Source: Pedobacter chitinilyticus
GTDB taxonomy: Bacteria > Bacteroidota > Bacteroidia > Sphingobacteriales > Sphingobacteriaceae
Length of the DNA stretch: 64,000 bases
Assembly: GCF_003313385.1 (NCBI RefSeq)
Contig: NZ_QMHN01000002.1
Span: 568,603-632,602 of the forward strand
Direction: 5' to 3'
The notes under the pieces are model-generated. The model had not been told where the DNA came from. It ran no database searches and saw only the letters and a list, made by a program, of their open reading frames with translations. Position numbers and translations under genes: made by a program. Shown one piece after another: positions 50,391-59,636 of the stretch; the first letter of the stretch is position 1; every line of letters starts with the position of its first letter.

Positions 50391-52395
50391 ATTCTTTCTC
50401 TATCCAATTGCCGTCCTCACGGATAATACCAATCAGCTCATCGATGGCATCAGCAGTTTTCACGTTTTTCTTTACCACTTCCTGTCCGCGATAAAGCGTA
50501 ATCCTATCTGCGCCAGCACCAACATAACCATAATCGGCATCAGCCATCTCCCCCGGGCCGTTTACAATACAGCCCATAATGCCAATTTTCACTCCTTTAA
50601 GGTGCGAAGTTCTGGATCTAATGGCTTGCGTAGTTTCTTGCAAATCAAATAAAGTTCTGCCGCAGCTTGGGCACGAGATATATTCTGTTTTAGAGATACG
50701 TGTACGGGTAGCTTGTAAAATCCCGAAAGAAGTTGAGTTGATGACAGGCAATGGAATATCTTTGGCGTTGATCCATACCCCGTCGCCAAATCCATCGATC
50801 AATAAACCGCCGAAATCTGTAGCGCTGTACAATTGAAATTCTTCGAGGGTTAAGCCATCAAAATTACGTTCAATAATTACTGGAAGTTTTAAACTGGCTT
50901 CTAATAGTTGTACAAAAGCTTTGCGAATGGTTTGCATTGCATTCTTGGTTTTAGTGGTTAAAACCAATACAACCTGCTCCAAACCTTTCAATTGCGCTAT
51001 CGTTAATTCTTCCGCCAAAACTTCAACGAAATTTAATTTAGCATCTTTTTCTTCAGCATTAAGATATTCGGTTAAACTAAACAAAGGATGACAGTTTTGT
51101 TTATCAACCAATTTTAACCAAGTAGCATAATTATAAAGCTGTTTCAATCCGCCGGGGAAAGAAAATGATGGCAATTGGTTACCAAGATAAACCATATCGC
51201 AAGCTTGGTCGCTCAGGTTATATTTATCCAGCAAAGCCGAATAGTTAAATCCTACTGCATTAAGGATCGCAGGGTCTTTAAGATTTTCGTTTTCCAGATT
51301 GATAATCACCCTAGGGACTTGATGTCCGCCGAGGTTTTCTATTTCATCGGTCAATCTGCGTTTGTGTTGGAAAGGGTTGTAAGTTGCGAGTTGCGAGTTA
51401 AGAGTTATGGGGTTAAAAGAGCTCTCTGCTTCGGTCGAAATGATAGTAGGTGCATTATCTCGAACTTCTAGCTTCGGATTTTCTGACTTACTTAATTCAA
51501 AACGTTTTGCTAGTGCTTTGGCCACTGGCGCTTCAAATTCTGGGTCTTCAGTCAAAGATACCCTAATGGTATCACCCAAACCATCGGCCAATAAAGTACC
51601 AATACCTACTGCCGATTTGATACGACCATCTTCCCCGTCACCTGCTTCGGTAACACCTAAGTGAAGTGGATAATTCATTCCTTCGGCTACCATGGTTTGT
51701 ACTAACAAACGATAAGCTTGCACCATTACCTGCGTGTTGCTCGATTTCATGGAAATAACCAGGTTGTAAAAGTTCATGTCTTCGCAAATGCGGATAAACT
51801 CCATTGCCGACTCAACCATTCCATGTGGTGTATCACCATAACGGCTCATAATCCTATCGGAAAGTGAGCCATGATTGGTACCAATGCGCATGGCTGTTCC
51901 GTATTCTTTACAAATTTTCACTAGTGGCGAAAACTTATCATAAATACGGCTCAACTCCCCTTGATAGGCGGCATCGGTGTATGCTATATTCTCGAATTTC
52001 TTTTTATCGGCATAATTGCCTGGGTTTACTCGCACCTTTTCTACAATACGTGCGGCAAGCTCGGCTGCGTTAGGCGTAAAGTGTATATCGGCCACCAAAG
52101 GAACATTGCAACCACGCAGACGTAGTTCCTTTTTGATATTGGCCAAGTTTTCGGCTTCCTTAATACTAGGAGCAGTGATACGTACATACTCACAGCCGCT
52201 TTGTACCATTCTGATGGTTTGCTCCACAGTACCTAAAGTATCCATCGTGTCGGTGGTTGTCATCGACTGAATGCGGATAGGATGATGAGCGCCCATCGGC
52301 GTATCGCCTATTTGTACTTCGCGAGTAACAAACCTCGAATATTGGGTTAAACTATTACAGTAACCACCTTCTAACATCATCGATTCTTTTTGCAT
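50389..52395 (-). CDS. ispG: 4-hydroxy-3-methylbut-2-enyl-diphosphate synthase
   Basis: A 668-residue IspG (GcpE), of the long type found in Bacteroidota, Chlamydiae and plants, with an extra domain of about 250 residues inserted between the TIM barrel and the iron-sulphur domain. The barrel includes IGDTPMGAHHPIRIQSMTTT, VRVNPGNY and MRIGTNHGSLSDRI. The 4Fe-4S ligands are in SCPSCGRTLFDL and GIMGCIVNGPGEMADADYG. It reduces MEcPP to HMBPP in the MEP isoprenoid pathway. A short low-complexity stretch (NSQLATYN, DNA near 51377-51409) looks derived from an intergenic repeat. Confidence 0.96.
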   Translation of the reverse strand: MQKESMMLEGGYCNSLTQYSRFVTREVQIGDTPMGAHHPIRIQSMTTTDTMDTLGTVEQTIRMVQSGCEYVRITAPSIKEAENLANIKKELRLRGCNVPLVADIHFTPNAAELAARIVEKVRVNPGNYADKKKFENIAYTDAAYQGELSRIYDKFSPLVKICKEYGTAMRIGTNHGSLSDRIMSRYGDTPHGMVESAMEFIRICEDMNFYNLVISMKSSNTQVMVQAYRLLVQTMVAEGMNYPLHLGVTEAGDGEDGRIKSAVGIGTLLADGLGDTIRVSLTEDPEFEAPVAKALAKRFELSKSENPKLEVRDNAPTIISTEAESSFNPITLNSQLATYNPFQHKRRLTDEIENLGGHQVPRVIINLENENLKDPAILNAVGFNYSALLDKYNLSDQACDMVYLGNQLPSFSFPGGLKQLYNYATWLKLVDKQNCHPLFSLTEYLNAEEKDAKLNFVEVLAEELTIAQLKGLEQVVLVLTTKTKNAMQTIRKAFVQLLEASLKLPVIIERNFDGLTLEEFQLYSATDFGGLLIDGFGDGVWINAKDIPLPVINSTSFGILQATRTRISKTEYISCPSCGRTLFDLQETTQAIRSRTSHLKGVKIGIMGCIVNGPGEMADADYGYVGAGADRITLYRGQEVVKKNVKTADAIDELIGIIREDGNWIEKE

Positions 52396-52589
52396 GGTCT
52401 ACAAAGATAGGTGAAATGTTGGATTGCTATATTGTTGGATTGTTAAAAGTTATAGGTTGTAAGTTAAAAGTTATAAGTCGAGGTAGGAAGTCTAAAAAAT
52501 CCATCAAAAGACTAAAGCATTCAAAGGTTGGAAGGATATCAATTAGGTCATACGCCATTCACTCATTCAAAATTCAATCATTCAAAATT

Positions 52590-53189
52590 TTATAACAACC
52601 TGTCTTTGATGACGAGCGTTTCGGCAATGATGTCATGAAAACAACGTCTTTTTTTATCAATAAAGCTATAGATATAACCAAAACATAAACTAAGGCTTGA
52701 TAAAATTTTGGACGCATTGCGAAGCAATGAAACTCCAAAGCTAATTCTAGCAGCATGTTCATCCGTTACCTTAATTTCCATTAACTTTTTACCTATAGTG
52801 CCTTGTGTTTTAGAAGCATCAGCAAATACGCTATACACAAATTTGGTAAGTGGAATGAGGACTCCACCAATGATCAAAATCATAATACGTTCCTTTTGGT
52901 CCTCTAAAAGAAGAAAACCAGCAAAAACCAAAACGGCATAAATTAGGGTAATCAGAAAATAATCGATCGCCCATGCCATCAAGCGTTGATCGAAAGAAGC
53001 AAAATACTGCGGCGTAAATTTTGGCGCTGCAAAGCCGAACAACTCTCGAAGTTCTAACAGCTCTTGGGCCTCTTTATAGTCGTCCATTCCTGGTTTCCTA
53101 ATAAAAGTACCTGGCGAAAGCTTTAGCTGCTTTAATTCTTCCAAGGTATATGGACCTTGTGGTTTACCGTTTACAACAATGGTGTACAA
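52590..53189 (-). CDS. RDD family membrane protein with N-terminal GYF_2 (DUF4339) domain
   Basis: About 199 residues. No ATG is available; I take the TTG at 53187-53189, which gives MYTIVVNGKPQGPYTLEELK, the normal beginning of a GYF_2 domain (residues 1-50, with GPYTLEELKQLKLSPGTFIR). The TTG at 53210 would add seven residues translated from repeat-like AT-rich DNA. The RDD domain follows from about residue 65 (QRLMAWAIDYFLITLIYAVL; GTIGKKLMEIKVTDEHAARI) with three transmembrane helices. Function unknown; RDD proteins are linked to transport or stress. Confidence 0.85.
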   Translation of the reverse strand: MYTIVVNGKPQGPYTLEELKQLKLSPGTFIRKPGMDDYKEAQELLELRELFGFAAPKFTPQYFASFDQRLMAWAIDYFLITLIYAVLVFAGFLLLEDQKERIMILIIGGVLIPLTKFVYSVFADASKTQGTIGKKLMEIKVTDEHAARISFGVSLLRNASKILSSLSLCFGYIYSFIDKKRRCFHDIIAETLVIKDRLL

Positions 53190-53280
53190 TGCGAATAAGT
53201 TAGAAGTCAAAATTAAAAATTAAAAACAGCAAAGTGCGATATATCCATCTTAAAAATCAATTTCAGACAATCAATAAATC

Positions 53281-53318
53281 AAAAGGCCTGCGACGATGAT
53301 CATCATTGCGGGCCTTTT
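53281..53318 (-). terminator. Terminator after the LiaF-like gene
   Basis: AAAAGGCC and GGCCTTTT arms with an inner GC/GC pair and a small ATGATCAT palindrome in the loop. Works on the minus strand for the PspC/LiaF-like transcript. Confidence 0.7.
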
Positions 53319-53356
53319 AGCTTTTCACTTTCAACTTTAAACTATCAACTCTTAAC

Positions 53357-54337
53357 TTAATAAGTGTCCACTTCAAAGTTGCTCAAACCGCCATCAAGAA
53401 AGATGAACACTTTATTTTTAGAAGTTTGATAATTAGGTGTCTCGTAGGATCCGTCGTCTTTTTTAATAAAACCTTTAAAGTCTTTTGAAGCCAAACCAGT
53501 ATGCGCTTTTATTCTGCAGCCTGAGCCATGCGGCACTTTAATTTCAACATTGGCTACACCAGTTTTCACACGTACATCAGCAATAGGAACTAAATCACCT
53601 ACTTTGATTTTTACATCGGCTGCACCGCCATCAAAACTAACGCTTCTTACTTTGTATTTGGTTAAATCAAAATCTATTTCGCCTGCTCCCATGGATAGAT
53701 TCATGGTCCAAATTGGTTGCGTATTTAAGCGAACATTTACCTCATTGCCTCCAGTATTAAACGACCAGTTGTCTTTGTCTCTGCCTCTACGCTTATCGCT
53801 CATTTTAAACGTCAAGGTATTGGTGCTATCGGTAGTGGTTTTTGTTAAAGAGAAATTACCTCTTCTTTTGTTTACACTGGCTTCGAACAAGCTATCGGTA
53901 GTTTCATCCAATTTAAAAGAAGTACCACCTCCAGATAGGTTCAGTACCGTTTTCTTGGTAGAGTCTGCAGCATTATAAACTTCTGCAAACTTCATCCCTT
54001 CGTAACTGGTGCTACTTGTATCGTTATCATCCCAGTCTATGTTGGCTTCAATATCTTTATCTTTCCAAAAGTTCAACCAATTACGGCTCTGAGGTCTTTC
54101 TTGTCCTCTAACAAACAAGAAAACTAAAGTAATGATCAGTATGCCTAACGAAACAACACTGCCTGTTTGCGAGCCATTTCTGTTCAAAAGCATATTAACG
54201 CCACCAATAATTAGGAATATTGGCCAAAAGCCCCAAACGTTTCTCCAGTAAAACTCGATCACATTTAAATTATCTAGCAAGAGCACACCGCCTACAAAAA
54301 GCAGCACCACTCCCCATATTATTCTTTCGTATTTCAT
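53357..54337 (-). CDS. LiaF-like / DUF5668 envelope protein
   Basis: A 326-residue protein starting at the ATG at 54335-54337 (MKYERIIWGVVLLFVGGVLL). An upstream in-frame TTG/GTG extension to 54526 would run through the pspC reading frame and is rejected. Residues 5-90 form a LiaF-TM-like unit of three or four transmembrane helices (VWGFWPIFLIIGGVNMLLNR). The rest is a right-handed beta-helix-like adhesin-type domain (NLSMGAGEIDFDLTKYKVRS; VSFDGGAADVKIKVGDLVPI; ADVRVKTGVANVEIKVPHGS). Such proteins accompany PspC in envelope-stress responses; it directly follows the pspC-like gene. Confidence 0.83.
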   Translation of the reverse strand: MKYERIIWGVVLLFVGGVLLLDNLNVIEFYWRNVWGFWPIFLIIGGVNMLLNRNGSQTGSVVSLGILIITLVFLFVRGQERPQSRNWLNFWKDKDIEANIDWDDNDTSSTSYEGMKFAEVYNAADSTKKTVLNLSGGGTSFKLDETTDSLFEASVNKRRGNFSLTKTTTDSTNTLTFKMSDKRRGRDKDNWSFNTGGNEVNVRLNTQPIWTMNLSMGAGEIDFDLTKYKVRSVSFDGGAADVKIKVGDLVPIADVRVKTGVANVEIKVPHGSGCRIKAHTGLASKDFKGFIKKDDGSYETPNYQTSKNKVFIFLDGGLSNFEVDTY

Positions 54338-54368
54338 TTCAGTTGGTTTTAAGATAATGCCCAAATAA

Positions 54369-55031
54369 TTATGCTTGGGTGTTGTTTGAATTATTTTCTT
54401 CGGTTGTACCAGTTGATGCTGGTGCATCTGTTGGCTGTTCTGTTTTACGTTGGGCTTCCTCGGTAGTTTTCTTAAAGTTTTCCCATTCGTTTTTACGCTG
54501 GTTTCTAAAAATAAGACTGATCCCAAGTGCTACGATTGCCAAAGGCCAAAGTTTATATATATGGAAGATATTGAACCAGTGTGGAACCAAACCTAATTGT
54601 CTCATTAAAAAGTAAACGCCCAACACTAATAGGATTAAGCCTACTACAGTTTTACCAGTATCATTTCCTTTCATTTTTTGCGGGGTTTCAAATTTGGTGA
54701 AGGCATCTGCATTTTGGGTATTCCATTTGGTTTGTGCCGTTTCTTGTTGGGTATCCGCAAAAGCCTCTGGCGAATTAAATACCGAACCGCCTTGAGGATT
54801 GTACTTATAAAAATCGTTAAACTGTTTAAATTTAACTGCTGGATCATTATTTACGGGTGCTACAATCCATAAAATAATATAAGCCAATACACCACTGCCT
54901 GCCAAAAATATGGTGGTAAGCACAAACAGCAGCCTTACAATGGTCACATCTATCTGCATGTAATCTGCCAATCCAGATGCCACCCCTGCCACTGTTTTAT
55001 CGTGTTCGTTTCTATATAGTTTCTTTTCCAT
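54369..55031 (-). CDS. PspC domain-containing membrane protein
   Basis: A 220-residue protein. The PspC domain spans residues 1-60: LYRNEHDKTVAGVASGLADY, then MQIDVTIVRLLFVLTTIFLA and the first transmembrane helix GVLAYIILWIVAP. A soluble linker and a DUF5668-like pair of helices follow (GKTVVGLILLVLGVYFLMRQ; YKLWPLAIVALGISLIFRN), and a Thr/Asn-rich tail ends it. PspC proteins sense inner-membrane stress. The gene precedes the LiaF-like gene by about 30 bp. Confidence 0.9.
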   Translation of the reverse strand: MEKKLYRNEHDKTVAGVASGLADYMQIDVTIVRLLFVLTTIFLAGSGVLAYIILWIVAPVNNDPAVKFKQFNDFYKYNPQGGSVFNSPEAFADTQQETAQTKWNTQNADAFTKFETPQKMKGNDTGKTVVGLILLVLGVYFLMRQLGLVPHWFNIFHIYKLWPLAIVALGISLIFRNQRKNEWENFKKTTEEAQRKTEQPTDAPASTGTTEENNSNNTQA

Positions 55032-55047
55032 TTTTTTATTCTCCTTT

Positions 55048-55737
55048 CTAAAAATTTAAAGGCTTTAGCACCAGTTCATCCACGTTTGCACCATCACTAA
55101 GTTTTAAAATGGTGCCAATGGCTTTGGCTATGTCTTCTGATTGCACAAACTTATTTTGATCGAGTGTTGTTCCTTCCCACGATGCCGTATAAGTTGAGCC
55201 TGGAATAATTGCCGTAACCTTTACGTGATACGATGCTAATTCGCTTCGCAATACATGATTAAGACTTAGCATCGCTGCTTTTGTTACACTATAGCTTCCT
55301 GCATTTTCAACAGGCATTTTACTTGCTACCGAGCAGATATTAAAAATATGGCCGAATCCTTGGCTACGCATCTGTACACCAATATGTTTACCTAAATAGT
55401 AGGCTGCATTTACATTCACATTTTGTTGCAGCTCAAAAGCTTCATCGGTCTCGTCCAACAAACTTCCTGGTTTAAATATGCCAACGTTATTTACCAAAAC
55501 ATGTACCTGCGGCGCAAAAGCCAAAGCCTTTTGAATAAAATGAAGTACTTCTTCCTTTTTGCCCATATCGGCCTTGATGGCCAATACGTCTACACCAAAA
55601 CTGTTCAATTCATTCGCCAATTCCTGTAATTCTTCGCCATTGCGCGCACAGGCAATAATATCATAGCCACTTTGTGCCAGTTCAATAGCCACCGCCTTGC
55701 CTATTCCTTTGGTTGCACCAGTTATAATTGCTTTCAT
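55048..55737 (-). CDS. SDR family short-chain dehydrogenase/reductase
   Basis: A 229-residue classical SDR. The cofactor motif is TGATKGIGKAVAIELA (TGxxxGxG), NNVG is the structural motif, and the catalytic Ser and Tyr-x-x-x-Lys are in CSVASKMPVENAGSYSVTKA. PGSTYTASW follows. It should reduce or oxidise a carbonyl/alcohol with NAD(P)(H). The opening matches 3-ketoacyl-ACP reductase-like members, but the substrate is unknown. It lies 16 bp upstream of pspC. Confidence 0.9.
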   Translation of the reverse strand: MKAIITGATKGIGKAVAIELAQSGYDIIACARNGEELQELANELNSFGVDVLAIKADMGKKEEVLHFIQKALAFAPQVHVLVNNVGIFKPGSLLDETDEAFELQQNVNVNAAYYLGKHIGVQMRSQGFGHIFNICSVASKMPVENAGSYSVTKAAMLSLNHVLRSELASYHVKVTAIIPGSTYTASWEGTTLDQNKFVQSEDIAKAIGTILKLSDGANVDELVLKPLNF

Positions 55738-55874
55738 CTAATTCTATTTTAATCCCTGCAAAAAAGGCAATAATATTTCAATCGAGAATATTTTTTCAAT
55801 AAATAAGTCCTGCCAGAACATTTTTGTTGTTTCTTTGTATAATATTGAGTTAACTTAAACAAATTGTTTATTAG

Positions 55875-56609
55875 ATGAATTTTACCAATTTTGGCCGATA
55901 TATTTTACTGCTAAAAGCCGCTTTTAAAAGGCCTGAAAAATGGAAGATATATATGAAAGCTATCTTTCAACAGATGGACTTCATTGGCGTAGGTTCTCTT
56001 GGACTAATCAGTATCATTTCTACTTTTATTGGAGCGGTAATGACTTTACAGATTGCTTTCCAGTTGGTGAGCGATTTTATTCCCAAAACTATCATTGGTT
56101 CTGTAAACCGCGACTCTACCATCTTAGAACTTAGCCCAACCATTAGTGCTATTGTCTTGGCTGGTAAAATTGGCTCCGCCATTTCTTCTGAAATCGGAAC
56201 CATGAGGGTAACTGAACAAATTGATGCCCTTGAAATTATGGGGATCAATGCGCCTGGATATTTAATCCTTCCTAAAATATTGGCGGGTATTACTATGGTG
56301 CCTATGTTGGTGATCATTTCTATGGTATTGAGTATCACTGGTGGATATTTGGGCGGTACTTTATCTGGTGCGGTTTCTCCTACAGAATATATCCAAGGGA
56401 TTACTACCGATTTTAATCCATTTACCATTGCGGTAGCCTTAGTTAAAGCTTTTGTTTTTGGTTTTATCATTACTTCTGTACCTGCCTACGAAGGTTTTTA
56501 CGTAAAAGGCGGCGCATTAGAAGTAGCACAAGCGAGTACAAGAGCTGTTGTGGTAAGCTGTATCAGTATTTTAGCGTGTGACTACCTTGTAACTGGTTTA
56601 ATGTTATGA
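55875..56609 (+). CDS. MlaE family ABC transporter permease
   Basis: A 244-residue permease of the MlaE/TTG2B type: GVGSLGLISIISTFIGAVMT, LGKIGSAISSEIGTMRVTEQ with the conserved EIGTMRVTEQIDALE stretch that couples to the ATPase, LPKILAGITMVPMLVIISMV, and FVFGFIITSVPAYEGFYVKG. It overlaps the ATPase gene by 4 bp (ATGA). These systems move phospholipids between the membranes to maintain outer-membrane asymmetry. An MCE-domain substrate-binding protein, normally the third part, is not encoded next to it. Confidence 0.92.
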   Translation: MNFTNFGRYILLLKAAFKRPEKWKIYMKAIFQQMDFIGVGSLGLISIISTFIGAVMTLQIAFQLVSDFIPKTIIGSVNRDSTILELSPTISAIVLAGKIGSAISSEIGTMRVTEQIDALEIMGINAPGYLILPKILAGITMVPMLVIISMVLSITGGYLGGTLSGAVSPTEYIQGITTDFNPFTIAVALVKAFVFGFIITSVPAYEGFYVKGGALEVAQASTRAVVVSCISILACDYLVTGLML

Positions 56610-57358
56610 TTGAGATTAAGGACATCCATAAATCGTTTGGCGACAACGAAGTTTTAAGAGGAATTTCGGGCAAGTTTCAACCAGGCATCACCAACTTGAT
56701 TATCGGTGGATCTGGTTCTGGAAAAACTACCCTACTTAAATGTATGATTGGCTTACACCATCCTGAACAAGGCAGTGTTACTTATGATGGCAGAGATTTT
56801 ACGCAGCTAAATACGGAAGAGCGTATTGAAATCAGAAAAGAAATTGGAATGTTGTTTCAAGGTTCTGCCCTTTTTGATTCGATGACGGTAGAAGAAAACA
56901 TCATGTTCCCGTTGAATATGTTCACTGATCAATCTAGAAGCGAGAAACTTGACCGTGTCAACTTTTGTTTAGACAGGGTAAATCTGGAAGGTAAGAACAA
57001 ACTTTTCCCTGCAGAACTTTCAGGAGGAATGAAAAAGCGTGTAGGGATTGCCAGAGCAATTGCCATGAACCCTAAGTATCTTTTCTGCGATGAACCAAAC
57101 TCTGGTCTAGATCCTAAGACTTCCATCGTAATTGATGAACTGATTAAGGAAATTACTGAAGAGTATAACACCACTACCGTAGTAGTTACCCACGATATGA
57201 ACTCGGTAATGGGCATTGGCGACTATATCATGTTCCTGCATCAGGGCAAAAAGTTTTGGGAAGGTTCAAACAAGGAAATTGCCAAAACCGATATCGCAGA
57301 ACTGAACGATTTTGTTTTTGCAAGCCGCTTCATGAAGGCCGCTAAAGACAAATTTTAA
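56606..57358 (+). CDS. ABC transporter ATP-binding protein, MlaF type
   Basis: A 250-residue ATPase. Walker A is IGGSGSGKTTLLK (about residues 37-49), Q-loop MLFQGSALFDSMTVEENIMF, signature LSGGMKKRVGIARAIA, Walker B YLFCDEPNSGLDP, H-loop VVVTHDMNS. FLHQGKKFWEGSNKEI is the MlaF-type C-terminal strand. It forms the motor of the MlaE permease encoded just before, with which it is translationally coupled. Confidence 0.93.
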   Translation: MIEIKDIHKSFGDNEVLRGISGKFQPGITNLIIGGSGSGKTTLLKCMIGLHHPEQGSVTYDGRDFTQLNTEERIEIRKEIGMLFQGSALFDSMTVEENIMFPLNMFTDQSRSEKLDRVNFCLDRVNLEGKNKLFPAELSGGMKKRVGIARAIAMNPKYLFCDEPNSGLDPKTSIVIDELIKEITEEYNTTTVVVTHDMNSVMGIGDYIMFLHQGKKFWEGSNKEIAKTDIAELNDFVFASRFMKAAKDKF

Positions 57359-57497
57359 AATTCTTATCTTTGCCTGCTGCCGTTATTTCTAACGCAAGTA
57401 AGAAATGAAGGAAAAGCTTAGCTAATTCCTTAAATTGCGAACTAGCTAGCAGCATAGTATGGGGTATGTAATACCTCTTTAAAAACCATTCCATTAC

Positions 57498-58382
57498 ATG
57501 ATACAACTGCTTAACCCTACCCACTGGAAAGATTACGAACTGATTGACTGCGGCGATTTTGAAAAATTAGAACGCTTTGGCAATCTTGTACTCTCAAGGC
57601 CCGAACCTCAAGCAGTTTGGAAAAAAGTTTTATCGCCAGAAGAATGGAAAAAAAGAGCGCACATTACCTTTAGAGGCCGCTCTGCCACGAGTGGCGATTG
57701 GGTGAAGCATCAAAAAAATGCGCCTGACCGTTGGAATGTGAATTATCAAAATGACGAAATTAGTATTAACCTGCGTTTGGGATTAACTTCTTTTAAACAT
57801 GTGGGTGTTTTCCCTGAGCAAGCGGTAAACTGGGATTATATCTCTTCGTCTATCAAAAAATTTAAAACACCTAGTCCCAAAGTACTTAATCTGTTTGCAT
57901 ATACTGGAGCTGCATCGTTAGCGGCCAAAGCGGCAGGTGCCGATACTACCCACGTGGACTCGATTAGACAAGTAGTGACTTGGGCCGCAGAAAACCAAGA
58001 GCTTTCTAATCTTAAAGATGTCCGTTGGGTAGTAGAAGATGCTTTGAAGTTTGTAAAACGCGAGCTTAAACGTGGCAAAAAATACAATGGTATTATTTTA
58101 GATCCCCCAGCTTATGGACACGGTCCAAATGGCGAGAAGTGGAAACTGGAAGATCACATCCAAGAAATGATGCAGGATGTGGTGCAACTTTTAGATCCAG
58201 AGGAGCATTTTCTGATCTTGAATACCTATTCATTAGGTTTTTCTTCGGTGATTGTAGAGAACCTGATTAAAACTTCATTTCCACAGGTAAAAAACTTGGA
58301 ATGTGGTGAGCTGTTCTTACAGGCAACTTCAGGCATCAAATTACCGTTGGGCGTATTTGGAAAATTTAGAACTAATTCATAA
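57498..58382 (+). CDS. Class I SAM-dependent methyltransferase, RlmI/RlmK-like
   Basis: A 294-residue methyltransferase. Motif I is KVLNLFAYTGAASLAAKAAG, the acidic loop ADTTHVDSIRQVVTWAAENQ, and the catalytic motif IV ILDPPAYGHGP (DPPxY/F), typical of the RlmI/RlmK group that makes 5-methylcytosine or 7-methylguanine in 23S rRNA. It has an N-terminal strand-rich part (residues 1-110) but no clear PUA domain. It lies 139 bp after the MlaF-type gene on the same strand, probably with its own promoter. Confidence 0.88.
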   Translation: MIQLLNPTHWKDYELIDCGDFEKLERFGNLVLSRPEPQAVWKKVLSPEEWKKRAHITFRGRSATSGDWVKHQKNAPDRWNVNYQNDEISINLRLGLTSFKHVGVFPEQAVNWDYISSSIKKFKTPSPKVLNLFAYTGAASLAAKAAGADTTHVDSIRQVVTWAAENQELSNLKDVRWVVEDALKFVKRELKRGKKYNGIILDPPAYGHGPNGEKWKLEDHIQEMMQDVVQLLDPEEHFLILNTYSLGFSSVIVENLIKTSFPQVKNLECGELFLQATSGIKLPLGVFGKFRTNS

Positions 58383-58452
58383 CAAATTTGTCATTCCGAC
58401 AATAGGAGGAATCTCCAAAAGATCAGTTGTTATTCTATAAACAACATATCAC

Positions 58453-58488
58453 TAAAAAAGAGAAGCCTCCACATCCATGGAGGCCTTC
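58453..58488 (-). terminator. Terminator of the hmuY gene
   Basis: On the minus strand GAAGGCCTCCA/TGGAGGCTTC arms (one bulge) with a 6-nt loop, then CTC and six Ts. Lies 37 bp after the hmuY stop. Confidence 0.8.
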
Positions 58489-58524
58489 CCTAAACAAAAC
58501 AAACTATTAATAATTGATACTAAC

Positions 58525-59598
58525 CTAAGCTTTTTTAACCAGCTTGTACTCGATCACTGGTTTGCCACGAGTACCGCCATCTGATCCAACTCCCATACTT
58601 ACAAACTTCAATTTGTAAACATTTCCTGCGGCATCTTTAATTAAATAAAAACGATCCATTTTAATACCTGTACCAGTAGTTACTCTCCAGTTTTCACCAA
58701 TCAAATTGCTTTTCGAAGAGAAAGTAATATTAGTCAAATCAGATGCAGAGAAATCAGCGTAAGATTTTGTAGCAACCAATACTTCTGCTGATGTAGCTCC
58801 ACCTAAAGTATTCGTGAAAACTAAATCAGAAAAACCGTACAGATATTGACTTGGAGCAGTGCCTCCATAGTATAATGACCAAGTCCAAACGATATCCCAA
58901 TTTGCTTTTTCAGGTTCAACACTTACTACTTTGTTATCTGCCAGAGACACAAAAGAGTAATTGAATTTAGTGTCTTTAGTAATATCTAATGAGGTAAAGG
59001 TAGTGGCACTTAGCTTAGCATATTGAAGGGTATAACCTGTTCCTTTTCTAATAATCCTCACTTTAAAAACATTATCAGGACTGAATACTGCAGTATGACT
59101 CCCGCCTGCTGGGTTAATCAAATACACTTTATTCTCACTATCAGTAGCTGATATTGTGTTTATCACTGTTTTAACTGTTGCATTATTTTGCCTTGGATCA
59201 TCAACTTTTAAAAATTCTGCTTCTGCAGCAGTTCCTAAGCCCACTACTAAGTTAGCCTGAACTAAATCAGCTGAAGTAACAGCGTTTAAGTCGGTTTTAT
59301 TCACTACAGCAGCTGAAGCACCATTATGTGCATTTAGCACCACTTTGAAATCTGAACCTGTATAAAATCCCAAAGTCCACGAGCTTCTAAGCGCCGTACT
59401 TTGCTTATCTGCACTTAAGTCTATATAAACACTGTTAGCAGCGGAAGAACCTGCTTCACTAGCGGCAATCCCATTTAAAGTCATCGTACTTCCATCAGAA
59501 ACAGGAACAATAATTTCTGGTTCTTTGTCATCTTTTTTACAAGCTGTAAAGGTAAATGCTAAAAGAGCCACGGCCATCATTGAATTAATCTTATTCAT
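58525..59598 (-). CDS. HmuY family lipoprotein
   Basis: A 357-residue lipoprotein. The signal is MNKINSMMAVALLAFTFTAC with lipobox FTAC, then KKDDKEPE, a Bacteroidota surface-export-like acidic/basic tag. The HmuY fold is shown by YIDLSADKQSTALRSSWTLG, WDIVWTWSLYYGG and the C-terminal ITFSSKSNLIGENWRVTTG. In Porphyromonas HmuY binds heme and hands it to the TonB receptor HmuR; the gene here is 38 bp after a TonB-dependent receptor. Whether this copy binds heme or another ligand cannot be told from sequence. Confidence 0.88.
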   Translation of the reverse strand: MNKINSMMAVALLAFTFTACKKDDKEPEIIVPVSDGSTMTLNGIAASEAGSSAANSVYIDLSADKQSTALRSSWTLGFYTGSDFKVVLNAHNGASAAVVNKTDLNAVTSADLVQANLVVGLGTAAEAEFLKVDDPRQNNATVKTVINTISATDSENKVYLINPAGGSHTAVFSPDNVFKVRIIRKGTGYTLQYAKLSATTFTSLDITKDTKFNYSFVSLADNKVVSVEPEKANWDIVWTWSLYYGGTAPSQYLYGFSDLVFTNTLGGATSAEVLVATKSYADFSASDLTNITFSSKSNLIGENWRVTTGTGIKMDRFYLIKDAAGNVYKLKFVSMGVGSDGGTRGKPVIEYKLVKKA

Positions 59599-59636
59599 TA
59601 CTTTGATAATTTATTTAGTTATTAGTTATTTACACG

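Noticed and set aside
53190..53210. TTG start seven codons upstream for the RDD protein
   Set aside because: The extra residues derive from AT-rich repeat-like DNA; the GYF_2 domain begins at the TTG at 53189.
54338..54526. N-terminal extension of the LiaF-like gene by 63 codons
   Set aside because: The extension is an antiparallel-free second frame through the pspC 3' end with low-complexity composition; the ATG at 54337 begins the membrane domain.
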